From CAYXTW01 sp964452645 (GTDB lineage Bacteria > Zixibacteria > MSB-5A5 > GN15 > PGXB01), in contig CAYVMO010000026.1 in assembly GCA_964452645.1 (NCBI GenBank), positions 1 to 46,247 of the forward strand: a stretch of DNA of 46,247 bases, given 5' to 3'. Numbering within the stretch: position 1 is the stretch's first letter; each line of letters opens with the position of its first letter. A program made the translations under genes and the position numbers. Below, piece by piece: positions 26,941 to 36,257 of this stretch. The notes beneath the pieces are model-generated. The model made no database searches and was not told the origin of the DNA. It saw only the letters and a list, made by a program, of their open reading frames with translations.

Positions 26941-27174
26941 TTGGACAGATATCGGAATTGTATTTTGAAAATTAAAATTACAGGAAATACATCAATTGAG
27001 GATTTGGTCGAAAGCGTGCCGGAAGCTATCACTTACCTAAGTAAAAAGGGAATCAGGTGTATTTTATGTGGTGAACCGATTTGGGGAACCCTTGAAGAGG
27101 CTGCCAAAGAAAAAGGATTTGGCGAAAATGATATCAGACAGTTTATCAAAGACTTAAATGAGCTGGGCAATTGA
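26941..27174 (+). CDS. DUF1858-domain protein
   Basis: 77 residues from a TTG at 26941; a second TTG at 26965 gives a 69-residue product that starts closer to the usual domain boundary. The domain reads KITGNTSIEDLVESVPEAI, then CILCG and GTLEEAAKEKG. This is the DUF1858 pattern (a short helical domain with a CxxC) often found with hybrid-cluster, redox or metabolite-sensing proteins. The start of the following broken ARMT1-type gene lies directly at its stop codon. Confidence 0.82.
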   Translation: MDRYRNCILKIKITGNTSIEDLVESVPEAITYLSKKGIRCILCGEPIWGTLEEAAKEKGFGENDIRQFIKDLNELGN

Positions 27175-27612
27175 ATGAAAACATACCTCGACTGTATTCC
27201 CTGTTTTTTCGAACAGGCCCTACACGCCGGATGAATAGCCACCGATGATGATAAATTACTCAAACAGCTTCTTGATGAGCCGGGCTTGATGCTAAAGAGC
27301 ATTTCTCCTGAAAGTACATCTCCGGAGACAGGATGATTGATTTACAGGATGGTAAGAGATATTACAGGGAATTCTGATCCGTTTCGGGAACTAAAACGTG
27401 AAAGCACGCAACAAGCTCTTATGCTGTACCCTTCTCTGAAGAAAACAATTGATGAATCCCATGACAGCTTATGGACAGCGATTCGTTTTGCAATAACCGG
27501 AAATATGATTGACTTTGGGGCTGACAAGTTTTGGTTGCTTAATATTGAGAGAGGATCAGGCGCCGAGTGGTATGACAATAAGGAAAGTCGTGTGAGAGGT
27601 ATCGGGATATAA
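27175..27612 (+). pseudogene. DUF89/ARMT1-type damage-control phosphatase, broken
   Basis: The frame starts MKTYLDCIPCFFEQALHAG, the characteristic N-terminus of the DUF89 family, but meets TGA at 27232-27234. It resumes as IATDDDKLLKQLLDEPGLML, meets a second TGA at 27334-27336, and resumes as LIYRMVRDITGNSDPFRELK up to GNMIDFGAD before losing similarity and ending at 27612. Family members are about 280-300 residues and continue with the metal-binding phosphatase core, which is missing here. Both stops would be restored by TGA to CGA. TGA is a normal stop elsewhere in this window (the DUF1858 gene ends in TGA), so recoding is unlikely. Confidence 0.75.
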
Positions 27613-27645
27613 TTATCATTAAGGATTCCCGCGAATATTAAGTAT

Positions 27646-27666
27646 GGGGTTCGATTCCCCCCACCT
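27646..27666 (+). other. tRNA/tmRNA T-arm-like fragment
   Basis: GGGG-TTCGATT-CCCC followed by CCACCT has the shape of a T-arm and the start of a 3' acceptor strand, as at the 3' end of tmRNA or a tRNA. No 5' partner of a complete tRNA or tmRNA is visible within the preceding 400 bases. It may be an attachment-site remnant, or chance. Confidence 0.3.
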
Positions 27667-27762
27667 TTTTGGTTCCTAACCGCCGGCCTTCCGGTTAAGA
27701 GCTCGACCGACAATTTCATCACGTTACTGGCGGTTTCTCCATCGCACTTGTATGAATATATT

Positions 27763-27985
27763 TCAATGTCCACTATTCATAATTAATGAGCATAAAGAGC
27801 AGCGAGAATCTGGCATTCTCGCATCCAATAATAAAATAACGCTCCATTTTGGTCAGGCGCAATTGAAAAGTTTAATCCTTTTCCATATTGAGCAATTCTT
27901 TATTTTTAGAAGATGTCATCGACCTCCCTTTGTATCTTATTGAAGTACAATAAATTATAAGTTTGGCGTCCCCAATGGGATTCGA
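27763..27985 (-). repeat. Direct repeat copy A: tRNA-Glu downstream flank plus decayed tRNA 3' end
   Basis: About 220 bases closely matching 44292-44513, where the same sequence lies immediately downstream of the intact tRNA-Glu. The match includes an inverted repeat GCGAGAAT-N5-ATTCTCGC (about 27801-27821) and a 15-codon minus-strand frame at 27872-27919. It ends in GGCGTCCCCAATGGGATTCG (27965-27984), a copy of the tRNA 3' end. Beyond that the T-arm has decayed; across 27965-27997 about 26 of 33 bases match the tRNA. The copies bound a 16.5 kb segment in direct orientation, as expected for an island inserted at the tRNA 3' end. Confidence 0.85.
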
Positions 27986-28080
27986 TACATTATTGCACCG
28001 AGAAATTCCAATAGAAATTGTCATACGGTCACCGCTTAAACGGCCTAAGAAATCGGCTTAATTGCATGATAGTTACCCAT

Positions 28081-28662
28081 TTATATATATACACCCCGGA
28101 AAAATTCCGAGCTTACGTAAATTGATCCGCCCCCAGTTATAATATAGCTATTTAAATCAGTCGATTTTTCCCATGGAAATCTTATTTTTGATTTCTTTAT
28201 ATCGTTTGTTTGAACGGTATAATGGCACAAGGCTTTTAATAAAGCTGGGAGGAATTGGACCGGAATCATTACTTCTAATATCGAGCCCTTGATATAATCA
28301 GCATTATAAACATAATGCCACAACCTGCCCAATGCGGGCTGATTGGTTACTGATACCCGGATGTAAGCCGAAAATTCTCCTAATTCTTCATCAGGCCACT
28401 CATCAAGATATTCTTGATAGGACTTCTTATCATCTCCTGAATCATCGAATTTAAAGTCATTGGCGTTGCTAAGTATTAATCCTACCGCCTGCTTACAGAT
28501 TCTTGGATTGTTTATTTCAAGTTAGACCTCAACTGACCAACTATGAACAGGTATGGTGAACATAATTGCTGCAACCTTGTAGGGCAATCTAACGCGCCGG
28601 CCGCCGTCACGTTTGCGACACCTGTACGTCTTCAAAACCTTTCGGACAAATTCGATTAAAAT
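28081..28662 (-). pseudogene. Unrecognised gene with an internal stop
   Basis: On the minus strand a continuous protein-like frame runs from about 28662 (RKVLKTYRCRKRDGGRRVRL) to TAA at 28081-28083 (ending SSEFFRGVYI). It is interrupted by one TAA at 28522-28524 between HSWSVEV and LEINNPRICKQ. Sequence on both sides has coding character, and CAA to TAA would explain the stop. No start codon with a ribosome site is clear; a TAG closes the frame at 28663-28665. About 193 codons in all. I do not recognise the family. It lies just inside copy A of the long repeat. Confidence 0.55.
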
Positions 28663-28665
28663 CTA

Positions 28666-29001
28666 AGAAATACATTTCCTTTTCGCAAGTCATTTAGATT
28701 ACGGCTATTTCGTATTTTTTCAGGTTCTGATACTTTCTCAATCGCATTGTTTGCCTTTTAATTTTATCTATTGACATGATTTTTATGAATTGCCTAATTT
28801 TAGCTTGAAGTAGTTTAGATTGGATAACTATAGCGAAGGGATTCGATTGGTGCGCTGGGGGAAATATGCTACGCATGACTAAAGATAACCAAATAACACT
28901 TACGAAGTTGTTAAATCAAAAACCCTTAATAGGGTGAAGGGAGGATTTAGCCTATCGACCATAACTTAATGTGGACTTCTTAACCAAGGAGGGTATTAAA
29001 A
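28666..29001. other. Leader region of the TonB-receptor operon
   Basis: A weak promoter candidate is TTGAAG (28805-28810) with TATAGC (28829-28834), 18 bases apart. The only firm signal is AAGGAGGG at 28986-28993 before the TTG start at 29002. I see no terminator for the broken gene at its left. Confidence 0.35.
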
Positions 29002-31830
29002 TTGATACCTAAAACAAACCTAATTTTGCTGGTGCTCATCGGGGCAGCAATATTATTGATGCCGATGAGCACGCTGGCCGGCACATCCGGGAAATTGTCC
29101 GGCAAAATTGTCGACGAGGAAACGGGTGATCCTCTCCCGGGGGTAGCGGTTTCTGTTGTCGGCACCGTCATGGGCGCTTTAACGGATGATAATGGGGAGT
29201 ATTTTATATTGAATGTTCCCGTCGGCACATATAGTGTCAAGGCCTCATTGATCGGTTTTGCGCCCGTAGAGATTTCAAATGTTAAGGTCTCAGTTGACCT
29301 GACTGCGTATACCAATTTTACTCTTTCCAAAAAGGCGTTGGAACTCGGGAAAACGATTTCGGTAACGGCCAAAAGGCCCTTGATTATCCGGGATAAAACC
29401 GCGACTATTAAGGTCGTCGAAACCGAAGAAATTCAGAATATGCCGACACGCGGCTATCAGAATATTGTCGGTTATCAGGCCGGTGTGGTTGCCTTCCGCG
29501 ACAATCCTGGTATCAGACAACGAGCGGGAAATACGGAAAGACCTATTTCCAATGCCCCGGAAATCAATATCCGTGGCGGCCGCCCATCCGAAGTCGCATA
29601 TTTTGTTGACGGATTCTCGCAGCAGGATCCTTTATCGGGCTTGGCAACAACCGTGATTAGCAATAATGCACTTGACGAGATTGAAATCACAACCGGTGGA
29701 TTTAACGCTGAGTACGGTTGGGTGGCTTCCGGTGTCGTCAATACGACCATCAGAGAAGGCACTGAAAAATATACCGGAGGAGTGGAAACGATTACCGATA
29801 ACATCGGCGATCAGTATGATTATAACATATATGATGCTAATATGGGCGGACCGATACCCGGTCTGGAAGGATCGACATTTTTCTTTTCAGGAGAAAGACG
29901 CTGGCAGGGCGACCGTCAGCCATCGGCCGGCGCCGATTCGATTCTCCCTCATAATTGGCTCGGTGGATGGTCCGGTCAGGGCAAATTGTCAATCAAGATA
30001 AATGACAATATGAATCTTAAAGTCGGCGGTCTATATTCGAAGGATAATTGGTCGCAATATCTGCACACTTATTATTTTGATATCGAGCATACGCCGCATT
30101 ATCTGGATGATAATAAATCGGGATACGTCAGGTTGACTCACACGCTTTCGCCCAGTACATTTTACACGTTAGCCGGTAGTTACTTCCAGACAAGTCGTAT
30201 CCGCGGCGATGGCGTCTGGTTCGATAATGTCGATGCTTACGCCCGTCCTGACTGGAGCGGAGGCAATCCGGCTCAGGACGTAACCGGATTATTCTGGTCT
30301 TGGGATGATATCAACGGTGTTACCGATACTATCGATGAAGCACATGTTTGGGATGACCTTCTAAAGACTAAAACAAGTTACATCGGGATTGACGGTGATA
30401 TCACAAGTCAGGTCACGCCGCGGCATTTGCTCAAAGCCGGATTTAATTTCCAACGGCATACTCTGAGATATTTCCGCTCGCTCTTCCCGGCCAATGCCGA
30501 TACTCTTAATGTTGACAATTACGGCTACGATTTACATGGGAATGAGGTCGATCCGACCGGTAGTGATGCCTGGAAAAGCGAGGCCAAACATCCGGTTACC
30601 TGGGCTTTGTATTTGCAGGATAAGTTCGAATGGAACGATTTGATTATCAATGCCGGACTTCGGTATGATTATTTTAATACCAATACGAAGTGGGTAAAAG
30701 ATATTCAAAATCCGTTTGCGCAGGGCGATCCCAGTCAGCTGGAATTGGTCGATCTTGAGGATAGCAAGGCCGAAACCAGACTTTCACCGCGTATCGGTGT
30801 TGGCTTCCCGGTATCCGATAGAACAGTCGTTCATTTAAGCTATGGCAAATTTTTCCAAAGACCGGATTTGGAAAGACTATATGTAAACTATCGTTATTAC
30901 GAGTATAAGGTCAAATCGGGTGGTTATTACTACACTTTTGGCAATCCTAATCTTAAGCCGGAAGAGACCACTGCCTATGAGTTTGGTTTGTCGCATCAGT
31001 TAAATGATAATACAGCCTTTAATATTACCGCCTTTTACAAGGATGTTAGCGGATTGGCGGAGGCAACGACGATTAATAATGTTAATCCGAAATCGTATTC
31101 GATTTTCTTAAATGAGGACTTCGGTACCATTAAAGGACTGGATTTCACTCTGAAAATGCGGCGGACGCATTATATAACTCTCAACCTGAATTATTCGCTC
31201 TCATGGGCCACCGGTACAGGTTCCTATGCCACCACGCAGCGAAATGTCTCCTGGACGCTTTCGGAAGTTCCTCGTTATGCTAATCCTTTGACCTATGACC
31301 AAAGACATAAATTTACCGGAATAATCGATGTCCGTTTGGGCAAGGGCGAGGGTCCCAGGCTGGGTGATATATTTCCGCTCGAAAACGCCGGTGTGAATTT
31401 TATAGTTAATTTGGGATCGGGATCACCATATACACCTTCGCAGGTTGGTTATGATCCCGTTACTCTCTACGCCGTTACTTCGACACCGGCCGGAAGTATT
31501 AACTCAAGATATGGCCCGTGGAAATTCAGAATCGATTTGAAGGCGAATAAAACATTGTACTTCGGTAATGGCCTTTCGCTTGATGTATATGTCTGGATCA
31601 TGAACGTCCTTAATCGCAATAACGTTTTGTCGGTTTATGAAACTTCCGGCGATCCTGATGCAACCAATTTCCTGCCGACCCAGGCAGGTCAGGATTTTAT
31701 CGATACATATAGCACGCCGACCGATTCATCCGGATTGACCGGGGAACAAAAATACATATTGGCCTCTCATAATCCGGGCAACTATGATATTCCGAGACAG
31801 ATTCGATTCGGTCTCAATATCAGTTTTTAG
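29002..31830 (+). CDS. TonB-dependent receptor with N-terminal CarboxypepD_reg-like domain
   Basis: 942 residues, starting with TTG at 29002 behind an excellent AAGGAGG. A signal peptide covers about 1-27 (hydrophobic LILLVLIGAAILLM, cleavage near LAG). Residues 30-115 are a carboxypeptidase-regulatory-like beta-sandwich (SGKIVDEETGDPLPGVAVSV). The plug is at about 120-240 (APEINIRGGRPSEVAYFVDG), and the rest is a 22-strand-type barrel ending in ...RFGLNISF with a terminal Phe. Such Oar/SusC-like receptors import large ligands or act in the envelope. It is 19 bases upstream of the FG-GAP gene, and a PorV-like barrel is third in the operon, so export and surface display of the FG-GAP protein may be coupled to this receptor. 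The ligand is unknown. Confidence 0.92.
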   Translation: MIPKTNLILLVLIGAAILLMPMSTLAGTSGKLSGKIVDEETGDPLPGVAVSVVGTVMGALTDDNGEYFILNVPVGTYSVKASLIGFAPVEISNVKVSVDLTAYTNFTLSKKALELGKTISVTAKRPLIIRDKTATIKVVETEEIQNMPTRGYQNIVGYQAGVVAFRDNPGIRQRAGNTERPISNAPEINIRGGRPSEVAYFVDGFSQQDPLSGLATTVISNNALDEIEITTGGFNAEYGWVASGVVNTTIREGTEKYTGGVETITDNIGDQYDYNIYDANMGGPIPGLEGSTFFFSGERRWQGDRQPSAGADSILPHNWLGGWSGQGKLSIKINDNMNLKVGGLYSKDNWSQYLHTYYFDIEHTPHYLDDNKSGYVRLTHTLSPSTFYTLAGSYFQTSRIRGDGVWFDNVDAYARPDWSGGNPAQDVTGLFWSWDDINGVTDTIDEAHVWDDLLKTKTSYIGIDGDITSQVTPRHLLKAGFNFQRHTLRYFRSLFPANADTLNVDNYGYDLHGNEVDPTGSDAWKSEAKHPVTWALYLQDKFEWNDLIINAGLRYDYFNTNTKWVKDIQNPFAQGDPSQLELVDLEDSKAETRLSPRIGVGFPVSDRTVVHLSYGKFFQRPDLERLYVNYRYYEYKVKSGGYYYTFGNPNLKPEETTAYEFGLSHQLNDNTAFNITAFYKDVSGLAEATTINNVNPKSYSIFLNEDFGTIKGLDFTLKMRRTHYITLNLNYSLSWATGTGSYATTQRNVSWTLSEVPRYANPLTYDQRHKFTGIIDVRLGKGEGPRLGDIFPLENAGVNFIVNLGSGSPYTPSQVGYDPVTLYAVTSTPAGSINSRYGPWKFRIDLKANKTLYFGNGLSLDVYVWIMNVLNRNNVLSVYETSGDPDATNFLPTQAGQDFIDTYSTPTDSSGLTGEQKYILASHNPGNYDIPRQIRFGLNISF

Positions 31831-31849
31831 GCCAGGAAGGTAGGAGAGT

Positions 31850-34800
31850 ATGAGAAAAACAATTTTTATTATTTTGGGACTTCTTTGTTATTGCCTGCCG
31901 GCACTGGCGCTACCGCCCGGGCAATTCGTTTCGCCCGGAACGCATTTGGCCAAGCCGTCGCATGCAATGATACAAGATACAAGGACCATGATTAACGTCA
32001 ATAACCTGCAGATGTTCTGCACGAACATCGGCAGCTTCGCCGAGGATATAGCGGTGATGCTGGAAACAGCCAAAGCCGACGGATTATATTTCCCGGCAGG
32101 AACGGACCGGTCAGTCATTTATTCCGGCGGTGTCTGGATCGGCGGAACGGTTTATAATGCCGCCGCCGATACGGTCGGAGGTCAACCCAATGAAATCAGG
32201 TTGGCTATCGGGGCATATGACAGCCCGGAATATTTTCCTGGCCCGGCTGTTTCGACCGACGCACCGTTTTCGGTCTTTTCAGCGGATTTTGATCTCGACG
32301 GTTTTAATGATCTAGCCTATGTGGATTATTATTCCAGCCAGATTTCGATAATGATAAACACAGGTGACGAATCAGTGCCGTTTTCATCGACGGTCGATTA
32401 CTCTGCCGGGGATAGCACCATCTTCGTGTATGGGGCTGATTTCGGCGGCGATAGTGCTCTTGATCTGGCGGTTGCCAACTATTATTCGGACAATGTCTCG
32501 ATTTTGATTAATAATGGCGACGGGACATTTGCATCTGCCGTCGATTATACGGTCGGAACCGGTCCGTATTCAATCTTTGCCGGCGATTTCGACGGTGATA
32601 ATGATGTCGATCTGGCTACGGCGAACATCGAATCCAATGACGTCTCCATACTTTTAAACAATGGCGACGGCACCTTCGCCACTGCGGTCGCTTATGATGT
32701 CGGAACCTCTCCCACTTCTATTACCGGAGGCGACTTCGATGGTGATTCCGATATCGACTTGGCGGCGGCCAACAATACCGATGACAGCGTCTCTGTCCTC
32801 CTCAATGCCGGAGATGGGACATTTGCTGCTGCCGTCAATTATGAGACCGGAGATGGACCGTTCGCAGTTTTGGCGGCCTATGTCGATGCCGGCACCGACC
32901 TGGATCTGGTGGTGACAAATATTAATGACGATAGTGTTTCTATTCTCATCGGCAATGGTGACGGAACGTTCGCGGCTCCGGTTAATTATGCGACCGGGGG
33001 TCAGCCAATGTCCGTCTTCGCGGCCGACTTTGACGATGATACTTTTAACGATCTGGCGGTCGCCGACAACTCTTCAGATAGCGTTTCCATTTTGATTAAC
33101 AATGGTGATGGGACGTTCGCGTCAGCGGTCAATTACAGGGTCGGTGGAAAACCGATGTCGGTTTTCGCTGCTGACTTTGATGGTGATACAACCCTGGATC
33201 TGGCCGTGGCCAATAGTAATTATGAAGATATTTCCGTTTTGCTCAATAACGGTGATGGAACGTTTACCAGGGGAATGAAATTCGGACCCGGCGGCGGACT
33301 TCAGTCGGATCTGCCCGCTTACAAGATTTATAAAATATGGGGTGACAGCACAGTTTGGGAGAATCCCGTTAAAACCGGTATTGAACTGGCGGATGGAACA
33401 CCATATACAAGGTTTGATTCGGCCCAGCATTTTAATGACTATCTTATCTGGCCCGACGATCAGGGTGCACCGCTGGACAGTACCGGAGCTCCGATGCTTA
33501 TCGGCGATCAGATGCTCTGGGGTGTCTTTAATGATGGTGGAACTCATACCTATGACGGTTATGGCGGAGCGACCGATTCGCTTGGGGTCGAGGTTCAGGC
33601 GACTTATTTCGGATATGATCTTCCCGGAGCCCTGGGAAATACCATATTCATGAAATTCATATTCATCAATAAATCGCCCAATGTCATTGATTCGTGTTAT
33701 GTCTCTTTGTGGGCCGATCCCGACCTGGGTGGTGCTTCCGATGACTTAGTCGGCTGCGATACTACTCTTTCGTTGGGATTCTGCTATAATGCAACCAATA
33801 ACGATAACACCTACGGTTCCTCACCGCCGGCGGTCGGATATGACTTCATGCAGGGGCCGATTATTAGATACGGTGATCCGCTTTATGCCGATACCAGCAA
33901 ATATCATTGGGATCAGCTCACGGCAACTCTTAATGATGGGACAGTCATTGATAGCGCTTTTATACTCGGATTAACTTCTTTTGACAAATATATCAATGGG
34001 ACCGATCCGGATGAGCCGGTAGAAGCCTATGGATATATGAGAGGTAACGACTCCAAAGCAGGCAGCGGCGGCGATGTGAATACACCGCCCCTTGATAATA
34101 ATAATGTCAGGACGAAATTCTATTATGCCGGCGATCCTGTCAAGGGTACTGGCTGGAACGACTCCAAACCGGCCGACCGGCGCTATATGTGCAATACCGG
34201 ACCGTTTACGTTCAATCCCAACGATACCCAGATCGTAGTTGGTGCCATTGTTGTCGGTCAGGGCAAAGACAGACTATCCTCCGTGACCGGTTTGAAATTT
34301 TATGACAATCTGGCGCAATTTGCATATAATAGGAATTTCGATATCCCGGCTCCGCCGCCCAGACCGGTAGTAACCGCCCGGGCGTATGACGGTAAGGTTG
34401 CTTTAACCTGGGGTAATCGTTCCGAAACCGATTATAACGAGCCGACTCATAGGTTTGAGGGGTATATCGTTTATCAGGGTGAGACAATTGTCGGCGACGA
34501 CAAAGGTAAATGGACCCCGATAGCTTATTTCGATAAAAAGAATGGCTACGGGCTTCTTTCGGATTTTGTTTTGGATCCGGATCTCGGCGCCGTCGTTTTT
34601 GTACCGACCGTTTATGGGACAGACACCGATCTCGGTTATGGAATAGAAATTACCGATGACGGTATTCTCGGCGGGAAGTTGCATAACGGAAGGACGTACT
34701 ACTTCGCCGTAACGGCTTATTCTTATGATTTTGATGATTTCGATCTTTATCAGGCGGATCCGGCGCGGGCCGATTCAGAATACGCGATTCCCAAAGGATT

Positions 34801-36238
34801 GTGGTACCTTGAAAACCGAATTCAGGCTATTCCCGTGACCCCGATGAATCCGTTGGCCGGGGATGACTGGGATTACTCTGATGCACACACGCCTGATGTC
34901 GCAACTTTGAGTCTCGTGGATTCGCTTCTTGCTCCAGCGACCGATGTTGTTGAAGTTCATGTTATCGATCCTGATTCGATAACCGGCCACAATTATCAAG
35001 TTCGTTTCGTTCCGGTTTATCCCGATACTGTCAATGGAACGCCGGTATATCCGGATTCAGTAACTCCCGATGGCGAATTTGTTCTTGTACAAAACGGCTT
35101 TGACACGGTAAATGTGGCCAGCTTTTGGGAACTCTGGGATGTCACCAATAATGAGAGGCTGCTCGATCGCCAGTATAATAAATCAGGAAACAACGATTAT
35201 CGGGTCATGAATGGTCTATTGGTTAAGGTAATTGGTGCATATCGACCATCTCTGCAGAGTGTCAATTATATAAATGTCGGTGCTCCACAAGCTTTATTCG
35301 GGGTCGAGGCCTTTGGTATGAATTATTTTGGTGGCGGTGTCGATGTTGGTGACGATGGATGGGGTGGCTATTTGAATCATACGACTATGCCCGACTCATT
35401 CACTACCGTGGAGCTTCGTTTTACGGGCGATAAATCTATCGGACAACGAGCGTATGGTTATTGCAGAAGCTGCGTTCCTAATTATGGTTATGAGGGTTAT
35501 TTTCAAGTGCCTTTTATAGCTTGGGATGTGACGCGAAATATGCAGGTCAATGTCGCTTTTGTTGAAGATGCAAATGGTCTGACATACGATAGCACTTTTT
35601 CACCCAGTACTCTTGATGATAACTACGGGAACCGGGAATATTTGTTTATACTCCACTCAGCCTATGATGGCGATGATCCGGCTGACGCCGGAACCGGTGC
35701 TATCGATTATCCGAATGAGGATATTTCGGATGGTAGTACCTTTGACATCATGTATTTCGGGGCATTTTATATGAATCCGGCATTCAGCGCCGGCGGCGTT
35801 ATCGACAGCGGTGACGTTCTTCAATTCCTGCAGGCTAATAAGGCCGATTCCAACGATATATACAGCTTCTCGACCACCAAACCGCTTAGACACAACGCCT
35901 CGATTGGGGCCGAAGCGCTCGATAAAATAAGAGTCGTTCCTAATCCCTATTATGCTTATTCCATTTATGAAAAGGACCAGTTCGACAGGCAGGTTCGATT
36001 CCTCGGTTTACCCGATAAATTCACCATGAGGATATTCAATCTGGCTGGTGATATGGTTCGGACTATGAATGAAAACGATAAAGTTACCGGCCAGAGCTGG
36101 ATGCCCTGGAATCTGATGACAGACGAGGGGTTGCCGGTTGCCTCGGGTGTTTATATCTGGTATTTGGAATCCGATTTCGGTACCAAATACGGCAAGATGG
36201 CGATCATCCAAGAAGTCGAACAACTTAATACTTACTGA
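31850..36238 (+). CDS. Large secreted FG-GAP/VCBS repeat protein with FlgD-like C-terminal domain
   Basis: 1462 residues with a signal peptide (1-20, cleavage after ALA). Residues about 125-475 contain seven FG-GAP/VCBS-type units with the recurring end LINNGDGTFA and calcium-type loops such as DFDGDNDVDLA; these form a beta-propeller that binds protein or sugar. The middle is a long set of beta-rich domains, including a fibronectin-like stretch at about 840-1000. The C-terminus (about 1365-1462: RIFNLAGDMVRTM, ASGVYIWYLES, GKMAIIQ) is a FlgD/type-IX-like sorting domain that directs export to the cell surface. AGGAG precedes the ATG. It is translated between the receptor and a PorV-like protein, which in type IX systems shuttles cargo. 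Confidence 0.9.
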   Translation: MRKTIFIILGLLCYCLPALALPPGQFVSPGTHLAKPSHAMIQDTRTMINVNNLQMFCTNIGSFAEDIAVMLETAKADGLYFPAGTDRSVIYSGGVWIGGTVYNAAADTVGGQPNEIRLAIGAYDSPEYFPGPAVSTDAPFSVFSADFDLDGFNDLAYVDYYSSQISIMINTGDESVPFSSTVDYSAGDSTIFVYGADFGGDSALDLAVANYYSDNVSILINNGDGTFASAVDYTVGTGPYSIFAGDFDGDNDVDLATANIESNDVSILLNNGDGTFATAVAYDVGTSPTSITGGDFDGDSDIDLAAANNTDDSVSVLLNAGDGTFAAAVNYETGDGPFAVLAAYVDAGTDLDLVVTNINDDSVSILIGNGDGTFAAPVNYATGGQPMSVFAADFDDDTFNDLAVADNSSDSVSILINNGDGTFASAVNYRVGGKPMSVFAADFDGDTTLDLAVANSNYEDISVLLNNGDGTFTRGMKFGPGGGLQSDLPAYKIYKIWGDSTVWENPVKTGIELADGTPYTRFDSAQHFNDYLIWPDDQGAPLDSTGAPMLIGDQMLWGVFNDGGTHTYDGYGGATDSLGVEVQATYFGYDLPGALGNTIFMKFIFINKSPNVIDSCYVSLWADPDLGGASDDLVGCDTTLSLGFCYNATNNDNTYGSSPPAVGYDFMQGPIIRYGDPLYADTSKYHWDQLTATLNDGTVIDSAFILGLTSFDKYINGTDPDEPVEAYGYMRGNDSKAGSGGDVNTPPLDNNNVRTKFYYAGDPVKGTGWNDSKPADRRYMCNTGPFTFNPNDTQIVVGAIVVGQGKDRLSSVTGLKFYDNLAQFAYNRNFDIPAPPPRPVVTARAYDGKVALTWGNRSETDYNEPTHRFEGYIVYQGETIVGDDKGKWTPIAYFDKKNGYGLLSDFVLDPDLGAVVFVPTVYGTDTDLGYGIEITDDGILGGKLHNGRTYYFAVTAYSYDFDDFDLYQADPARADSEYAIPKGLWYLENRIQAIPVTPMNPLAGDDWDYSDAHTPDVATLSLVDSLLAPATDVVEVHVIDPDSITGHNYQVRFVPVYPDTVNGTPVYPDSVTPDGEFVLVQNGFDTVNVASFWELWDVTNNERLLDRQYNKSGNNDYRVMNGLLVKVIGAYRPSLQSVNYINVGAPQALFGVEAFGMNYFGGGVDVGDDGWGGYLNHTTMPDSFTTVELRFTGDKSIGQRAYGYCRSCVPNYGYEGYFQVPFIAWDVTRNMQVNVAFVEDANGLTYDSTFSPSTLDDNYGNREYLFILHSAYDGDDPADAGTGAIDYPNEDISDGSTFDIMYFGAFYMNPAFSAGGVIDSGDVLQFLQANKADSNDIYSFSTTKPLRHNASIGAEALDKIRVVPNPYYAYSIYEKDQFDRQVRFLGLPDKFTMRIFNLAGDMVRTMNENDKVTGQSWMPWNLMTDEGLPVASGVYIWYLESDFGTKYGKMAIIQEVEQLNTY

Positions 36239-36257
36239 TGAGGGAGGAATGATAGTA

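Noticed and set aside
27175..27612. TGA read as an amino acid (recoding or selenocysteine) in the DUF89-like frame
   Set aside because: TGA ends other genes in the window, both TGAs sit where the family usually has arginine or a neutral residue, and the C-terminal core is missing, so decay is simpler.
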